Part shown: one piece after another, positions 16,416-24,798 of the stretch | How positions within the stretch are numbered: position 1 is the first letter of the stretch | Layout: each line of letters opens with the position of its first letter | NCBI GenBank assembly: GCA_947481115.1 | Contig: CANKEI010000002.1 | Coordinates: 1-39,511, forward strand | From: a bacterium | GTDB lineage: Bacteria > Babelota > Babeliae > Babelales > JABDEC01 | Direction: 5' to 3' | Length of the DNA: 39,511 nucleotides | Position numbers and translations under genes: made by a program | The notes under the pieces: generated by a model | What the model was told of the DNA's origin: nothing | The model's database searches: none | Seen by the model: only the letters and a program-made list of their open reading frames with translations

Positions 16416-17168
16416 TTAAAGCATAATTCTGAGTATTAAATCTTGCCAGTAAATATAAGTTATAGCGCCGAGGGCTAAGTAGGGGCCAAAAGGTATTTTA
16501 CCAGAAAATTGGTTATTGCCAGCGAGAATTTGCATGATACCTACTAAAGAACCTAAGAGCGAGCCTAGCAATAAACTTAACCAGCAGCCTATTGGGCCGG
16601 TAAATGAGCCGATAAATGCCAATAAAAATAGATCACCGGTGCCTAAGCCCTGTTTGTTAGTAAAGTAAGCAAACATAAAATTAGTCAGCCAAAGTAAACT
16701 ATAGCCTAAAATAGCGCCCAGGCCGCTATTAATAACTGTGACGGGTAGATAATTAAAATAACTAAAAATTAAACCCAGGGGGATTAAATAGATTGAGACT
16801 AAATTAGAAATTAAAAAAGTCTCAAGATCCGTACGAATCGTGATAATTAGTGCTGAGCAGAAAATAAAATAAGCTAGCCAATATGTGACTGAAAAGTAAT
16901 AAAAGATCGGCAAGATTGTAACTATTGTGAGTAGTTCGATAATGGGATATAAAATCGAGATTGAATGTTGGCATGAACGACAACGGCCCCAAAGTAAGCA
17001 CCAGGACAATACTGGAATTAAGTCACGAGCTTTAAGATTAGTTAGACAGTGGGGGCAAGTGGAGCGTGATTTACTTAATGTGATATTATCGTGCACTAAG
17101 CGATAAGCTAGTTGATTTAAAAAGGATCCCCAGCAGAGTAGCATTATGATTAAGACGATAAGTGTCAT
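16416..17168 (-). CDS. pilD: type IV prepilin peptidase / leader methyltransferase
   Basis: Inner-membrane A24 aspartyl protease that removes prepilin leaders and N-methylates the new Phe. The N-terminal CWGSFLNQLAYRLV is followed by a cytoplasmic zinc loop with two Cys pairs (CPHCLTNLKARD and CRSCQHS). The catalytic aspartates lie in IIIRTDLETFLI-like sequence (RTDLETFLI) and in LGTGDLFLLAFIG. The C-terminal IPFGPYLALGA is conserved. At 250 residues with about eight membrane segments it is full length. Its substrate is probably the pilin at 13985-14500. The start is ATG at 17168. A pair of inverted interspersed repeats lies just upstream. Confidence 0.92.
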   Translation of the reverse strand: MTLIVLIIMLLCWGSFLNQLAYRLVHDNITLSKSRSTCPHCLTNLKARDLIPVLSWCLLWGRCRSCQHSISILYPIIELLTIVTILPIFYYFSVTYWLAYFIFCSALIITIRTDLETFLISNLVSIYLIPLGLIFSYFNYLPVTVINSGLGAILGYSLLWLTNFMFAYFTNKQGLGTGDLFLLAFIGSFTGPIGCWLSLLLGSLLGSLVGIMQILAGNNQFSGKIPFGPYLALGAITYIYWQDLILRIML

Positions 17169-17184
17169 GATAATCTCTTGTCCT

Positions 17185-17216
17185 CCACATCCCTCGACAA
17201 GCTTCGGGACGAGCGG
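17185..17216. repeat. interspersed repeat, left arm of an inverted pair
   Basis: CCACATCCCTCGACAAGCTT followed by CGGGACGAGCGG. It is the inverse of the copy at 17281-17329, so the two can pair over about 25-30 bases around a 64-base spacer. It sits upstream of the prepilin peptidase gene. Confidence 0.85.
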
Positions 17217-17280
17217 TAATTAGTTTGCTTTTTTATTATAATAAAAATGTTTTACTAAAGCAGAAACAGACAGGTCATCT

Positions 17281-17329
17281 GCCGCTCGTCCCGAGTGTAG
17301 CCTTATGGCGAAGTCGAGGGATGTGGCGG
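17281..17329. repeat. interspersed repeat, right arm of an inverted pair
   Basis: GCCGCTCGTCCCGAGTGTAG, a short variable middle, then GTCGAGGGATGTGGCGG. The opposite orientation to the copy at 17185 gives a potential cruciform or strong hairpin in the gap downstream of rbfA and upstream of pilD. It could terminate the rpsU-rbfA transcript. Confidence 0.85.
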
Positions 17330-17387
17330 ATATAAGTGTTTGTGCTAAAAGATATTACAAAATGTGTTATTGTTGAATTCGCGCTAA

Positions 17388-17795
17388 CTATTCATCAGAT
17401 TCGTCAAAGGCGGGCGCCTTAGGTGTATCTTCCTGCTTAACCTTTTCCAGCAACTCTTCAATGGCCTGCACTCTTTCAAATTTATCATCAAACTTGAACA
17501 TTAAATTAGGGGTATAGCGACCCTTAATCTTTTGCGAGAGCGCTTTGCGTAAAGAGGGCTTATAAGCTTTTAGTAAATCTAGTTGCTTAATATATGCAGC
17601 TTCGCCGCCAGCTGTATAAACATAAATCGTACAATGACCTTTGTCTGGTGATAGTTCAACGCGATTCACAAAGAAACCATTTAAAGCTTTATTTTCCCAG
17701 GTAGTAGCCTGAAAAAGCGTGGCAATTTCCCGAAACAGGAGTGCCTCTTTCTGGTTTTTTTTGATAATACTGACTGGTAACAGTCGGCGGGTCAT
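17388..17795 (-). CDS. rbfA: ribosome-binding factor A
   Basis: Cold-shock and 30S maturation factor with a KH-like fold. The 135 residues have the expected layout. The N-terminus has RRLLPVSIIKKNQKEALLFRE and VNRVELSPDKGHCTIYVYT. The conserved part is LRKALSQKIKGRYTPNLMFK then DDKFERVQAIEELLEKV. The C-terminal tail is acidic. It is translated 13 bases after rpsU and so is almost certainly cotranscribed with it, a sensible pairing of 30S factors. Confidence 0.93.
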   Translation of the reverse strand: MTRRLLPVSIIKKNQKEALLFREIATLFQATTWENKALNGFFVNRVELSPDKGHCTIYVYTAGGEAAYIKQLDLLKAYKPSLRKALSQKIKGRYTPNLMFKFDDKFERVQAIEELLEKVKQEDTPKAPAFDESDE

Positions 17796-17808
17796 AGAGG
17801 CCTAGCGA

Positions 17809-18024
17809 TTAGCGTTTGCTGCTATTTTGTTCGATTTCTAAAAGATTTATTTTAATGGCACGCATAATACGTTTACGACGTTTTAAGCTGTTTGGCTCAA
17901 AGTAAACTTGGCGTTTCATATCACGTACGATGCCTTCGCGTTCACATTTTTTCTTTAGTTGACGTAAAGCTTTTTCTACGTGACTAGTAACTTGGACGGT
18001 AATATTAGATTTTTTCTTACTCAT
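17809..18024 (-). CDS. rpsU: 30S ribosomal protein S21
   Basis: A 71-residue basic protein that helps initiate translation by supporting base pairing of 16S rRNA with mRNA. It matches S21: VTSHVEKALRQLKKKCEREG, then RDMKRQVYFEPNSLKRRKR. Clean ATG start at 18024. First gene of a two-gene unit with rbfA. Confidence 0.95.
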   Translation of the reverse strand: MSKKKSNITVQVTSHVEKALRQLKKKCEREGIVRDMKRQVYFEPNSLKRRKRIMRAIKINLLEIEQNSSKR

Positions 18025-18147
18025 TTAGAGTCGCATCGCTTTCGTATGATTTAAATAAGATTCAAAATTACTGGTGCTTGAGAAGTGTAGTTCACTTAAA
18101 CACGATAAAGCAAGTATAGCTGTCTAGTATATCTTGTAAAGTATGGG

Positions 18148-19962
18148 TTAATGCACAAATTCGAGTGAGAACGAGATTGTATTAGTCTTATAGACATTCG
18201 CACCACTAAATGGCATCTGACCTTTAACTGTAATCATGCAGCCTGGTGAGACATCGTAAGAGAGTGCGATATTACAGAGCTGAGTCTTCCAGGCACTATT
18301 ATCTTCTAAGCGATCGACATTAAAAGCATGAATGTCAGTTGGGCTATTGTTTTTATATAAGAGCGTATATTTATCTTCCATGTGATTAACATAGAGATAT
18401 TGGAAGTGCATCGAGAAGTGATTATCAAAGTGTCGGGAATTTAAATAAGCGCCGATATGCCAAGTTGTGCCTGGGGCCACGCAGACTGAAGTCTTATATG
18501 GGTAAATAATATTTTGGTAGATATTATTAGGTACGCGGAAACCGTCAAACTCTTTTTTCATAAAGAATGTGCCGCCACCTTCAAAACCGACTTCGCAACT
18601 TTCATAGAAAAATAAACTAATCCCAGTATTAAAATCACCGGCATTATGGCCATTATTACCGAAAGCCACGGATAATGGTTGATCTGGGTTGGTGCCTTTA
18701 GCTGCGCCAAGAGTATAACTTGTGGCAAAGAAGGGCATTAAGGCGCAATCTGGCCAAGCGCTGTCATTGTTTTTATTTAATTCAATCATATAGCGCCAAT
18801 AAAGTTCAGCACGAATATCATCGATCGAAGTAGCTTCGTAGTCGTCTAAATTAATTCCAATTGCTTGGGCCATAGTTGGATTAAATTGTTCCATGAGTTG
18901 CGTATGCAAACAGCTAACCACTTGTTTCCATTGCACGTGTGTTAAAGCATCGACGGTGTTGCTTGAGGCACTACTGCCAGAGCTAGTACCAGTGCTATTT
19001 GCAAAAGGATTTATGGCGCCGGCGACAGTATAGCTATAAAGACCGGTTGAGGCCGAAGCGCCATCATAAAGAGGCAAAGGGTCTGGTTTGGGCGCAGTTG
19101 GATCAATAAATTCGGCACAGTTAGTTAAATGTGAGATACCAGTGGTGACAGACAAGCCAAAACCTTTAGTGAGCATGCCAGCCGCTCTAAAGCGCGCCCC
19201 TCTTTTTTGAAATTTCGTTTTGACCGACAAGAAACCAAAAGTTTCACGCCCATCGCCTTGTAGTTCTAATAAACTTTGTACGGTGTTTAATACGGGGGGA
19301 GTTACAGTAGAGATGGCACCAGTGATCCCGCTAATGCAAGCGAGTGTGTCTTGCGCAATTTGGGCCAGAGTATTGGAAATAGCATAAGCACCAGATGGTA
19401 AATCAGTGCAAGTTTGGCAGTCGCCAAAGCAAGTTGTGCCAGCGCAGGTGCATGGTGCAGTAGGATTAGTAGTTGGGCCACAGTTATACACAGATGGGCA
19501 ATAAGTTATGAATGGTTGGTTAGGTGATGTACAATTTATTGCATCGTAAATACCATATGGCAAGAGTGCTAAGATATTCCAACGGCCAGCGATATCACCG
19601 AGATAAAAACGATCGATTACGGGTAATGTTGGAGTTGTGCCAGCTACTGGAGTTACACCAGTGGTATTAGTGTCGTTAACTGGATTTGGGCCAGGATATT
19701 TGGTGCCGCATTTATTCCAACCGCCATTCGCCTTGTCAAAATAAGGCGTAATCGAAAACTCAATCCCTTGTTCCCATAATGTACTTGAATCACGATTCAA
19801 GAAATCACGTGTGCCATCATATAGGTAGGCAAAAGGGAAATTGCTATCATAAATTGGCGCAGGATCGCTGTTATTCAGCGTAGTGATGACTGATGAATTA
19901 ACTAATGTTGCACCACTGAGTAAGCAGACCAGAAGCGCGAGTCTGCAAAATATCTTTTGCAT
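18148..19962 (-). CDS. large outer-membrane beta-barrel protein with Cys-rich insert
   Basis: An unrecognised 604-residue exported protein. The start ATG at 19962 has GAGGG at 8 bases. A signal peptide (residues 1-23, ending TLVNSS) leads into strand-rich sequence ending ISFSLEFVH. A Cys-rich insert at about 165-215 (CPSVYNCGP, CTCAGTTCFGDCQTC) and a Ser/Thr/Gly-rich stretch near residue 325 probably form exposed loops. The AFGNNGHNAG motif resembles PFGGNGHTG of the protein at 10757-12007. The C-terminal third shows regularly spaced amphipathic strands. It is likely an abundant surface porin or adhesin-like barrel; the function is unknown. Confidence 0.7.
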   Translation of the reverse strand: MQKIFCRLALLVCLLSGATLVNSSVITTLNNSDPAPIYDSNFPFAYLYDGTRDFLNRDSSTLWEQGIEFSITPYFDKANGGWNKCGTKYPGPNPVNDTNTTGVTPVAGTTPTLPVIDRFYLGDIAGRWNILALLPYGIYDAINCTSPNQPFITYCPSVYNCGPTTNPTAPCTCAGTTCFGDCQTCTDLPSGAYAISNTLAQIAQDTLACISGITGAISTVTPPVLNTVQSLLELQGDGRETFGFLSVKTKFQKRGARFRAAGMLTKGFGLSVTTGISHLTNCAEFIDPTAPKPDPLPLYDGASASTGLYSYTVAGAINPFANSTGTSSGSSASSNTVDALTHVQWKQVVSCLHTQLMEQFNPTMAQAIGINLDDYEATSIDDIRAELYWRYMIELNKNNDSAWPDCALMPFFATSYTLGAAKGTNPDQPLSVAFGNNGHNAGDFNTGISLFFYESCEVGFEGGGTFFMKKEFDGFRVPNNIYQNIIYPYKTSVCVAPGTTWHIGAYLNSRHFDNHFSMHFQYLYVNHMEDKYTLLYKNNSPTDIHAFNVDRLEDNSAWKTQLCNIALSYDVSPGCMITVKGQMPFSGANVYKTNTISFSLEFVH

Positions 19963-20037
19963 TACTAATTCCCTCTTTGTTTAGCACTGATTAAAACTAC
20001 TTATAGTACTGCTGTCTTAAAACGTCAATTAGGTAAT

Positions 20038-21234
20038 TTAAAAAAGTTTGGCAATTTCGGTAATTAAGCCAGCAGTGGCAAAAATTATGATCGCTAAAAC
20101 CGTACCTAGTCCTAAGTATGTTTTAATTAAACTGTTAAAATTACGTTCAGTTTTAATTTTCAATAACGCTACAATCGATAAACCATACGTTAAAACAATA
20201 AAAAGTGCAGTTAAATTAAAAAACATATTAATATTATTTAGCGTTAAAAAAGTGGTTAAGATTAAAAGCCCAATTAATAAAACAGCTGTTCGGTGATTAA
20301 ACCATTTATTTTTACACAACTGCTTAGCCCATGGACTGGCTAACTTATTAGTTAATGAGACTAATAAGTTGCTTGAACTCCAGATCATGGCGTGAATTGT
20401 GCCAATAATTGAAATAATAATCGATAGACTAATCATTTGAATTAACCACGTAGCTGTCGGGAAGATCTGTAATAAAATTGTAGCTAAGGGCACACTGGCG
20501 CTAGTAAACAGATTTAGTGGTACCGCTAAAATAATTGAGCCGATAAATAATAAATAGATTAATGCTACTAGCATAACTGAATAAGCGGTAGCTTTCGGCA
20601 CATTTTGTTCGGGATTTTCGACTATTCCAAACAGTGAAGTGATCGATTCAAAGCCGAAAAAAGAGAAAATTACAATTTGGCTAGCAGTTAAAATATTTAA
20701 CCAGCCAAAAGGCGCGAACGGCGTTAGATAATTTAAATTAAGTTTAGCTAAACACAAAAATATGGTCGCTAATAGCGGGAAGACAGTTAAGACAATTAAG
20801 ACATATTGTCCGAGTGCAGAAACTTTTATGCCACAAGAATTTAAAAATAGCACTACTGCTAAAATTACTAAGCCTAAAGTTAGCACTGAGTAATCTGGAT
20901 AGTAATATTGCAGCGCATAACTAGCTAATCTAATTAGTAGACCTAAGGCGATCATCAGGCCGGTTAAATAAGCATAACTAGCAATTACGCCAGCAGTATG
21001 GCCGCCCCACGATTTAGCATAAGTATAAAAAGAGCCGTCTTTAGGAAAAACTTTCGCTAAACGTGCGAAAGCACCGGCCATAAACCAAACTCCCAGCGCC
21101 ACTAGCAATACTGTAATTATGCCAGCAGGGCCAGTTTTAATGGCTAGTGCAACCGGGATAGTAAAGATACTAGCGCCGATCATAGCGTTCATGCTAACAA
21201 TTGTGGCGGTTGATAAACTAATTTTTTGAGACAT
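20038..21234 (-). CDS. APC-family amino-acid permease
   Basis: Inner-membrane amino-acid/polyamine/organocation transporter of 398 residues with about 11-12 membrane helices. The family start is clear: SLSTATIVSMNAMIGASIFT with the unwound TM1 Gly-Ala-Ser motif. TM6 has VIFSFFGFESITSLFGIVEN, and PEQNVPKATAYSV is typical of the family. It would take up or exchange an amino acid; the substrate cannot be read from sequence. It fits a bacterium that scavenges nutrients from a host cell. An AT-rich divergent promoter region separates it from the gene at 21352. Confidence 0.88.
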   Translation of the reverse strand: MSQKISLSTATIVSMNAMIGASIFTIPVALAIKTGPAGIITVLLVALGVWFMAGAFARLAKVFPKDGSFYTYAKSWGGHTAGVIASYAYLTGLMIALGLLIRLASYALQYYYPDYSVLTLGLVILAVVLFLNSCGIKVSALGQYVLIVLTVFPLLATIFLCLAKLNLNYLTPFAPFGWLNILTASQIVIFSFFGFESITSLFGIVENPEQNVPKATAYSVMLVALIYLLFIGSIILAVPLNLFTSASVPLATILLQIFPTATWLIQMISLSIIISIIGTIHAMIWSSSNLLVSLTNKLASPWAKQLCKNKWFNHRTAVLLIGLLILTTFLTLNNINMFFNLTALFIVLTYGLSIVALLKIKTERNFNSLIKTYLGLGTVLAIIIFATAGLITEIAKLF

Positions 21235-21351
21235 ACTTAACTCTAATCTTAACTCTAATTTAGTTCTAAAATTGTAAATAAAAATTTTAATATCATAAGA
21301 ACTATATTAAAATTAAAAAAAATTAAAATTAAAATAATTCACGAGGGGTCT

Positions 21352-21603
21352 GTGAGCTACTGTATTTATTATCAAGCGCAGGTCAAACAGGCTTGGTTAT
21401 TAGCTGCTTTGTTAAAAAGTTATGAGCATGTCGCTTTTGATCGCACATTAAATGTTGAACGACAAATTTTTGAATTTTTTGTACCAGTCGGCTGTCAGGC
21501 CCAGTTTTTAGAATTTATGCACGTGATGGTCGCTGATGATGTAATCTGTGACTTGGTAGAGTTGCCGAATCGGTTAATCACAGCAGAGAACATTTGGGTG
21601 TAA
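21352..21603 (+). CDS. small conserved-looking protein, possibly DUF4911-like
   Basis: An 83-residue soluble protein with a GTG start preceded by GAGGGG at 4-base spacing, which supports it as real. The layout of a small alpha/beta fold (KQAWLLAALLKSYEHVAFDR, then VERQIFEFFVPVGCQAQF) loosely resembles DUF4911 proteins. That resemblance is from memory and weak. The gene ends two bases before the convergent trxB-like gene. The function is unknown. Confidence 0.6.
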   Translation: MSYCIYYQAQVKQAWLLAALLKSYEHVAFDRTLNVERQIFEFFVPVGCQAQFLEFMHVMVADDVICDLVELPNRLITAENIWV

Positions 21604-21605
21604 AT

Positions 21606-22709
21606 TTACTTAGCTTTTAATTTCTTTAAATAACTTTCAGCATTCAAGCCAGCTTTATAGCCTTCACCAACGGCTGTCGGAATCTGGTGCATCGACTTAT
21701 CAGTCACATCGCCAACCGCCCAAACCCCAGGCACTGAAGTCTGGAGGGTTTGGCAATCAACTACGATTTCGTTTTTATCGTTGAACGTAACTTGATCTTT
21801 AAAAATATAACTATTTGGGATCTGGCCGAGTGCTACAAAGACCCCCTCAACATTCAGTGTTTTAATTTCTTTAGTTTTTAAATTAGTATATTTTATCGCA
21901 CAAACCTTAGTTCCATTTCCCACTATCTCGTTTAAATCACAGTTATTTAAAACCGTAACTTTTGGATCATTGGCATGATTCAATAACATATCCGGCCCCT
22001 TTAGTTGGTCGTTTTTGTTAATTATAAAAATTTGGCTGGCAAACTGCTTAAGTTGCCCAGTTTCACGTAAAGCTCCGTATCCTCCCCCGATCACCGCAAT
22101 CACTTTATTTTTAAAAAATGGTCCATCGCAATTAGCACAAAAAGCTACACCTTTACCAATATGTTCTTTTTCGCCAGGGACATTAGTGGAGATTGGCTTG
22201 TTGCCAGTGGCGATAATCACAGCTGGTGATTTAATCGTTTGGCCACCACTTAGTTCTAACTTAAATGGCGAGCTAGAAAAATCGACTTTGGTAACTTTCT
22301 GGGGCACAAACTGAACATTGTTTTGCAGGGCATGTTCACGCATGCTGGTCATTAAATCCGGACCTTCGATATCTGGGATGCCGGGATAATTTTGAATGGT
22401 GCCAGCCTTCATGGGCGTACCTCCAGCTAATTCGCCTTCGATCACCATAATATTACGTTTAGGACTATCGCCATTAGCACGGCCTAGATAAATCGCGGAA
22501 CCCATGCCACTGGGGCCAGAGCCGATGATCGCGACTTGTGGATCAGAAATTAATTCAGCTTCAGGTAGGTTAATTTGTTTAGCGGGGCAGTGCGATATGG
22601 TACTAGGGGTTAGGCTCGTATGGTGTCCGGATTTACTAAAAAGTTTAGTGTAACCAGTTAAGCTTAGGGCTAAATTTAAAATTAAGATTAAATTATTTAC
22701 TAGCTTCAT
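21606..22709 (-). CDS. trxB: thioredoxin reductase-like FAD protein with N-terminal signal or anchor
   Basis: A 367-residue pyridine-nucleotide-disulfide oxidoreductase of the TrxB type. FAD is bound by VAIIGSGPSGMG (59-70) and WAVGDVTDK near the end; the redox pair is C191-A-N-C194. Unlike normal cytoplasmic TrxB it has a hydrophobic N-terminal segment (NLILILNLALSLTGY) and a 30-residue spacer, so it is probably exported or membrane-anchored. The second nucleotide site reads GGGYGALRET instead of GGGDSAxEEA. The HRRxxxR motif that holds the NADPH 2'-phosphate is replaced by INKNDQLKG. It may therefore use another donor. The start ATG has GAGGG at 6-base spacing. Confidence 0.85.
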   Translation of the reverse strand: MKLVNNLILILNLALSLTGYTKLFSKSGHHTSLTPSTISHCPAKQINLPEAELISDPQVAIIGSGPSGMGSAIYLGRANGDSPKRNIMVIEGELAGGTPMKAGTIQNYPGIPDIEGPDLMTSMREHALQNNVQFVPQKVTKVDFSSSPFKLELSGGQTIKSPAVIIATGNKPISTNVPGEKEHIGKGVAFCANCDGPFFKNKVIAVIGGGYGALRETGQLKQFASQIFIINKNDQLKGPDMLLNHANDPKVTVLNNCDLNEIVGNGTKVCAIKYTNLKTKEIKTLNVEGVFVALGQIPNSYIFKDQVTFNDKNEIVVDCQTLQTSVPGVWAVGDVTDKSMHQIPTAVGEGYKAGLNAESYLKKLKAK

Positions 22710-22746
22710 TAAGACCCTCGTTAAAGATGGCTTTGTTTGATAAGGG

Positions 22747-22756
22747 TTAACGTTAA
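22747..22756. promoter_or_regulatory. short palindrome in the trxB upstream region
   Basis: TTAACGTTAA is a perfect 10-bp palindrome 38 bases before the trxB-like start, in the 95-base gap after gltX. It could be an operator, but a palindrome this short and AT-rich may be chance. Confidence 0.25.
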
Positions 22757-22804
22757 TATACTACAATTAGAAATTTATTTTTCTCAAGAGTTTAAAATTT
22801 AAAT

Positions 22805-24307
22805 TTAACTAATTACTTGCTGCAAGCGTTTTTGAGTTTCAGCTAGACCTAGAGTATCGATTAGATCAACAATGTGCAGGCCTGCAGGTTGGCCAGTTAA
22901 AATTAATCTTAGGCTGGGGAAGAAAATTTTAGCAGGAATTTTAGCCTGATTAGCTTGTTCTTTTAAACAATTTAATAATTGTTCAGGGGTATAATTATTT
23001 AAATTATTATTATTTATAGTATTAGCTATAGTTGTGTGATTTAAATTTTGGGCTAATAAAAACTCTTGAATTAGCTGCTTTACTTCTGGGGCTAAATTTT
23101 GGCGAATAAAATTATAGTCCGGTTCACAGAAATAAAATTTAGTTTGGAGCACGATCTCAGCTAGCGTAACTAAATCTGTATGCACTAACTTAATCAGTTT
23201 TAATAGCTGGGTATTATTATTTGGGCTTAGCTGGTCTGGGTAAGCTGCCGCTAAGAACGGGCGACAAAGTGGCACTAGCTCTTCCGGGGTAAGTTTATTA
23301 ATCCATTTGTGGTTAACCCACTCTAGTTTTTTCACGTCATATTTAATTTGGCCAGCACTATGAATATGTTCAAAGTCTAGCGCTTGACTTAGGTCACTAA
23401 GTGACAAAATCTCTTCGGTAAAAGTAGCCCCAATAATGCCCAAATAATTATTAATGGCCTCTGGTAAGAAGCCAGCTTTTTGCAGATCACCTAGCGAAAA
23501 ACCAAAATCGCGTTTAGACAATTTTTTGCCATCCAGATTGCAAATTAATGGTAAATGCCAAAAAAAAGGCACCGGTTTTTCAAAAGCCTGATATAACAAA
23601 ATTTGGCTAACGGTATTAGTCAAATGATCGTCGCCGCGCAAAACATGCGAGATGCGCATCAGAATATCGTCTACTAAATTAGCAAATATAAAAGTAAAAC
23701 TTTGGTCTTGGCGCGTCAGTGGAAAGTCGGAAAAATGTTTAAGCTCGAACTCTAATTCACCTTTGGCTAAATCATAAAATTTAGCTTGAGCTGCTTGGTC
23801 TACCGCAAAACGCCAGATAAATTTTTCAGCTTGATCTAATTTTGCTTGAATTTGTGGCGCCGTTAGTAGTGCACAAGTGCGATCATAGCGGGGCGCTAAA
23901 TGCATCGCGATCTGTAATTCACGTTTACGTTCTAACTCTAAATTAGAGCAAAAACAGCGGTAAACTAATTTTTTTTGAATTAGCTGCTCTAGAGCTGTTT
24001 GGTAGTAATTAGCTCTTTGAGATTGAAAATATGGTCCTTCTTGAAACTTTAAATTTAACCACTCTAAATCTGCCAAAATCTGTTTAGCGCCAACATCAAA
24101 GTTACGTTCGGCATCGGTATCTTCGATGCGCAGCACAAAAGTCCCCTGATATTTTAGTGCAAACAGATAGTTCAAAACGGCAGTTCGGACATTTCCGAGG
24201 TGCATCAGGCCGGTCGGTGATGGAGCAAAGCGGACTCGAACTTCATTAAAATTTGCATTTACGCTAGGTTGACTTAAATTATGGTGATTTAATTTTTTTG
24301 TGGACAC
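22805..24307 (-). CDS. gltX: glutamyl-tRNA synthetase
   Basis: Class I synthetase charging tRNA-Glu (and perhaps tRNA-Gln if an amidotransferase is present elsewhere). The HIGH region is VRFAPSPTGLMHLGNVRTAV, with RIEDTD and ADLEWLNLKFQEG following. The KMSKS region is LDGKKLSKRDFGFSLGDL. A C-terminal helical anticodon-binding domain completes the 500 residues, with an Asn-rich insert near 435-450. The start is GTG at 24307. The zinc-type segment CFCSNLELERKRE is present at the usual place. Identification is secure. Confidence 0.96.
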   Translation of the reverse strand: MSTKKLNHHNLSQPSVNANFNEVRVRFAPSPTGLMHLGNVRTAVLNYLFALKYQGTFVLRIEDTDAERNFDVGAKQILADLEWLNLKFQEGPYFQSQRANYYQTALEQLIQKKLVYRCFCSNLELERKRELQIAMHLAPRYDRTCALLTAPQIQAKLDQAEKFIWRFAVDQAAQAKFYDLAKGELEFELKHFSDFPLTRQDQSFTFIFANLVDDILMRISHVLRGDDHLTNTVSQILLYQAFEKPVPFFWHLPLICNLDGKKLSKRDFGFSLGDLQKAGFLPEAINNYLGIIGATFTEEILSLSDLSQALDFEHIHSAGQIKYDVKKLEWVNHKWINKLTPEELVPLCRPFLAAAYPDQLSPNNNTQLLKLIKLVHTDLVTLAEIVLQTKFYFCEPDYNFIRQNLAPEVKQLIQEFLLAQNLNHTTIANTINNNNLNNYTPEQLLNCLKEQANQAKIPAKIFFPSLRLILTGQPAGLHIVDLIDTLGLAETQKRLQQVIS

Positions 24308-24431
24308 AGGATTTTTCGAATAATTTTAGAATAATTATTAAAGTTTAAATTATATTTGATTTTAATCTTGATTTCGATTAAGTCTAGAGTCCCAAAAGCT
24401 AATTTCAAATAAAAGAGGAGTGTTTTTAGCA

Positions 24432-24710
24432 ATGAAGCGGTGTGTAAAGATAGTAATGAACTTTGATGCCAGCAATGATATTTTACGTAATTTTATTCAA
24501 AAAAAAGCGGCCGGATCGCAAATTGAAGGCTCGGTTCAAGCATTAGAAAATAATAAAATTCGGATTATTGCTTGTGGTGACAGTGCCACTTTAGACAGTT
24601 TTATCGATGAATTATATCGGGGTTATAAGAAAGCTTATCCACAAGGTGTGACTGTCGAACCATTTTTGACGACAGCAGATTATCGGGGGGTTTTTCGAAT
24701 TATTGAATGA
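24432..24710 (+). CDS. acylphosphatase-like small protein
   Basis: A 92-residue protein with the acylphosphatase ferredoxin-like layout: VKIVMNFDASNDILRNFIQK, IEGSVQALENNKIRIIACG, LDSFIDELYRG and a final VFRIIE. The catalytic Arg may survive in DILRNF. However, the phosphate loop is changed from the usual GxVQGVGFR, and the catalytic Asn of the GWVxN motif is replaced (SVQAL). Hydrolysis of acyl phosphates is therefore doubtful, and it may be a binding domain. I prefer ATG 24432 with GAGGAG 11 bases upstream; a GTG at 24420 overlaps that site. It precedes the polyamine-transport operon. Confidence 0.62.
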   Translation: MKRCVKIVMNFDASNDILRNFIQKKAAGSQIEGSVQALENNKIRIIACGDSATLDSFIDELYRGYKKAYPQGVTVEPFLTTADYRGVFRIIE

Positions 24711-24798
24711 CCCTAGTTTTTACTTTTAGCCGAGAAAGTATTATAGTAGTTTTTATTATAAAAATATTAATATGATTACTATAAATGGGGATCTCCAA

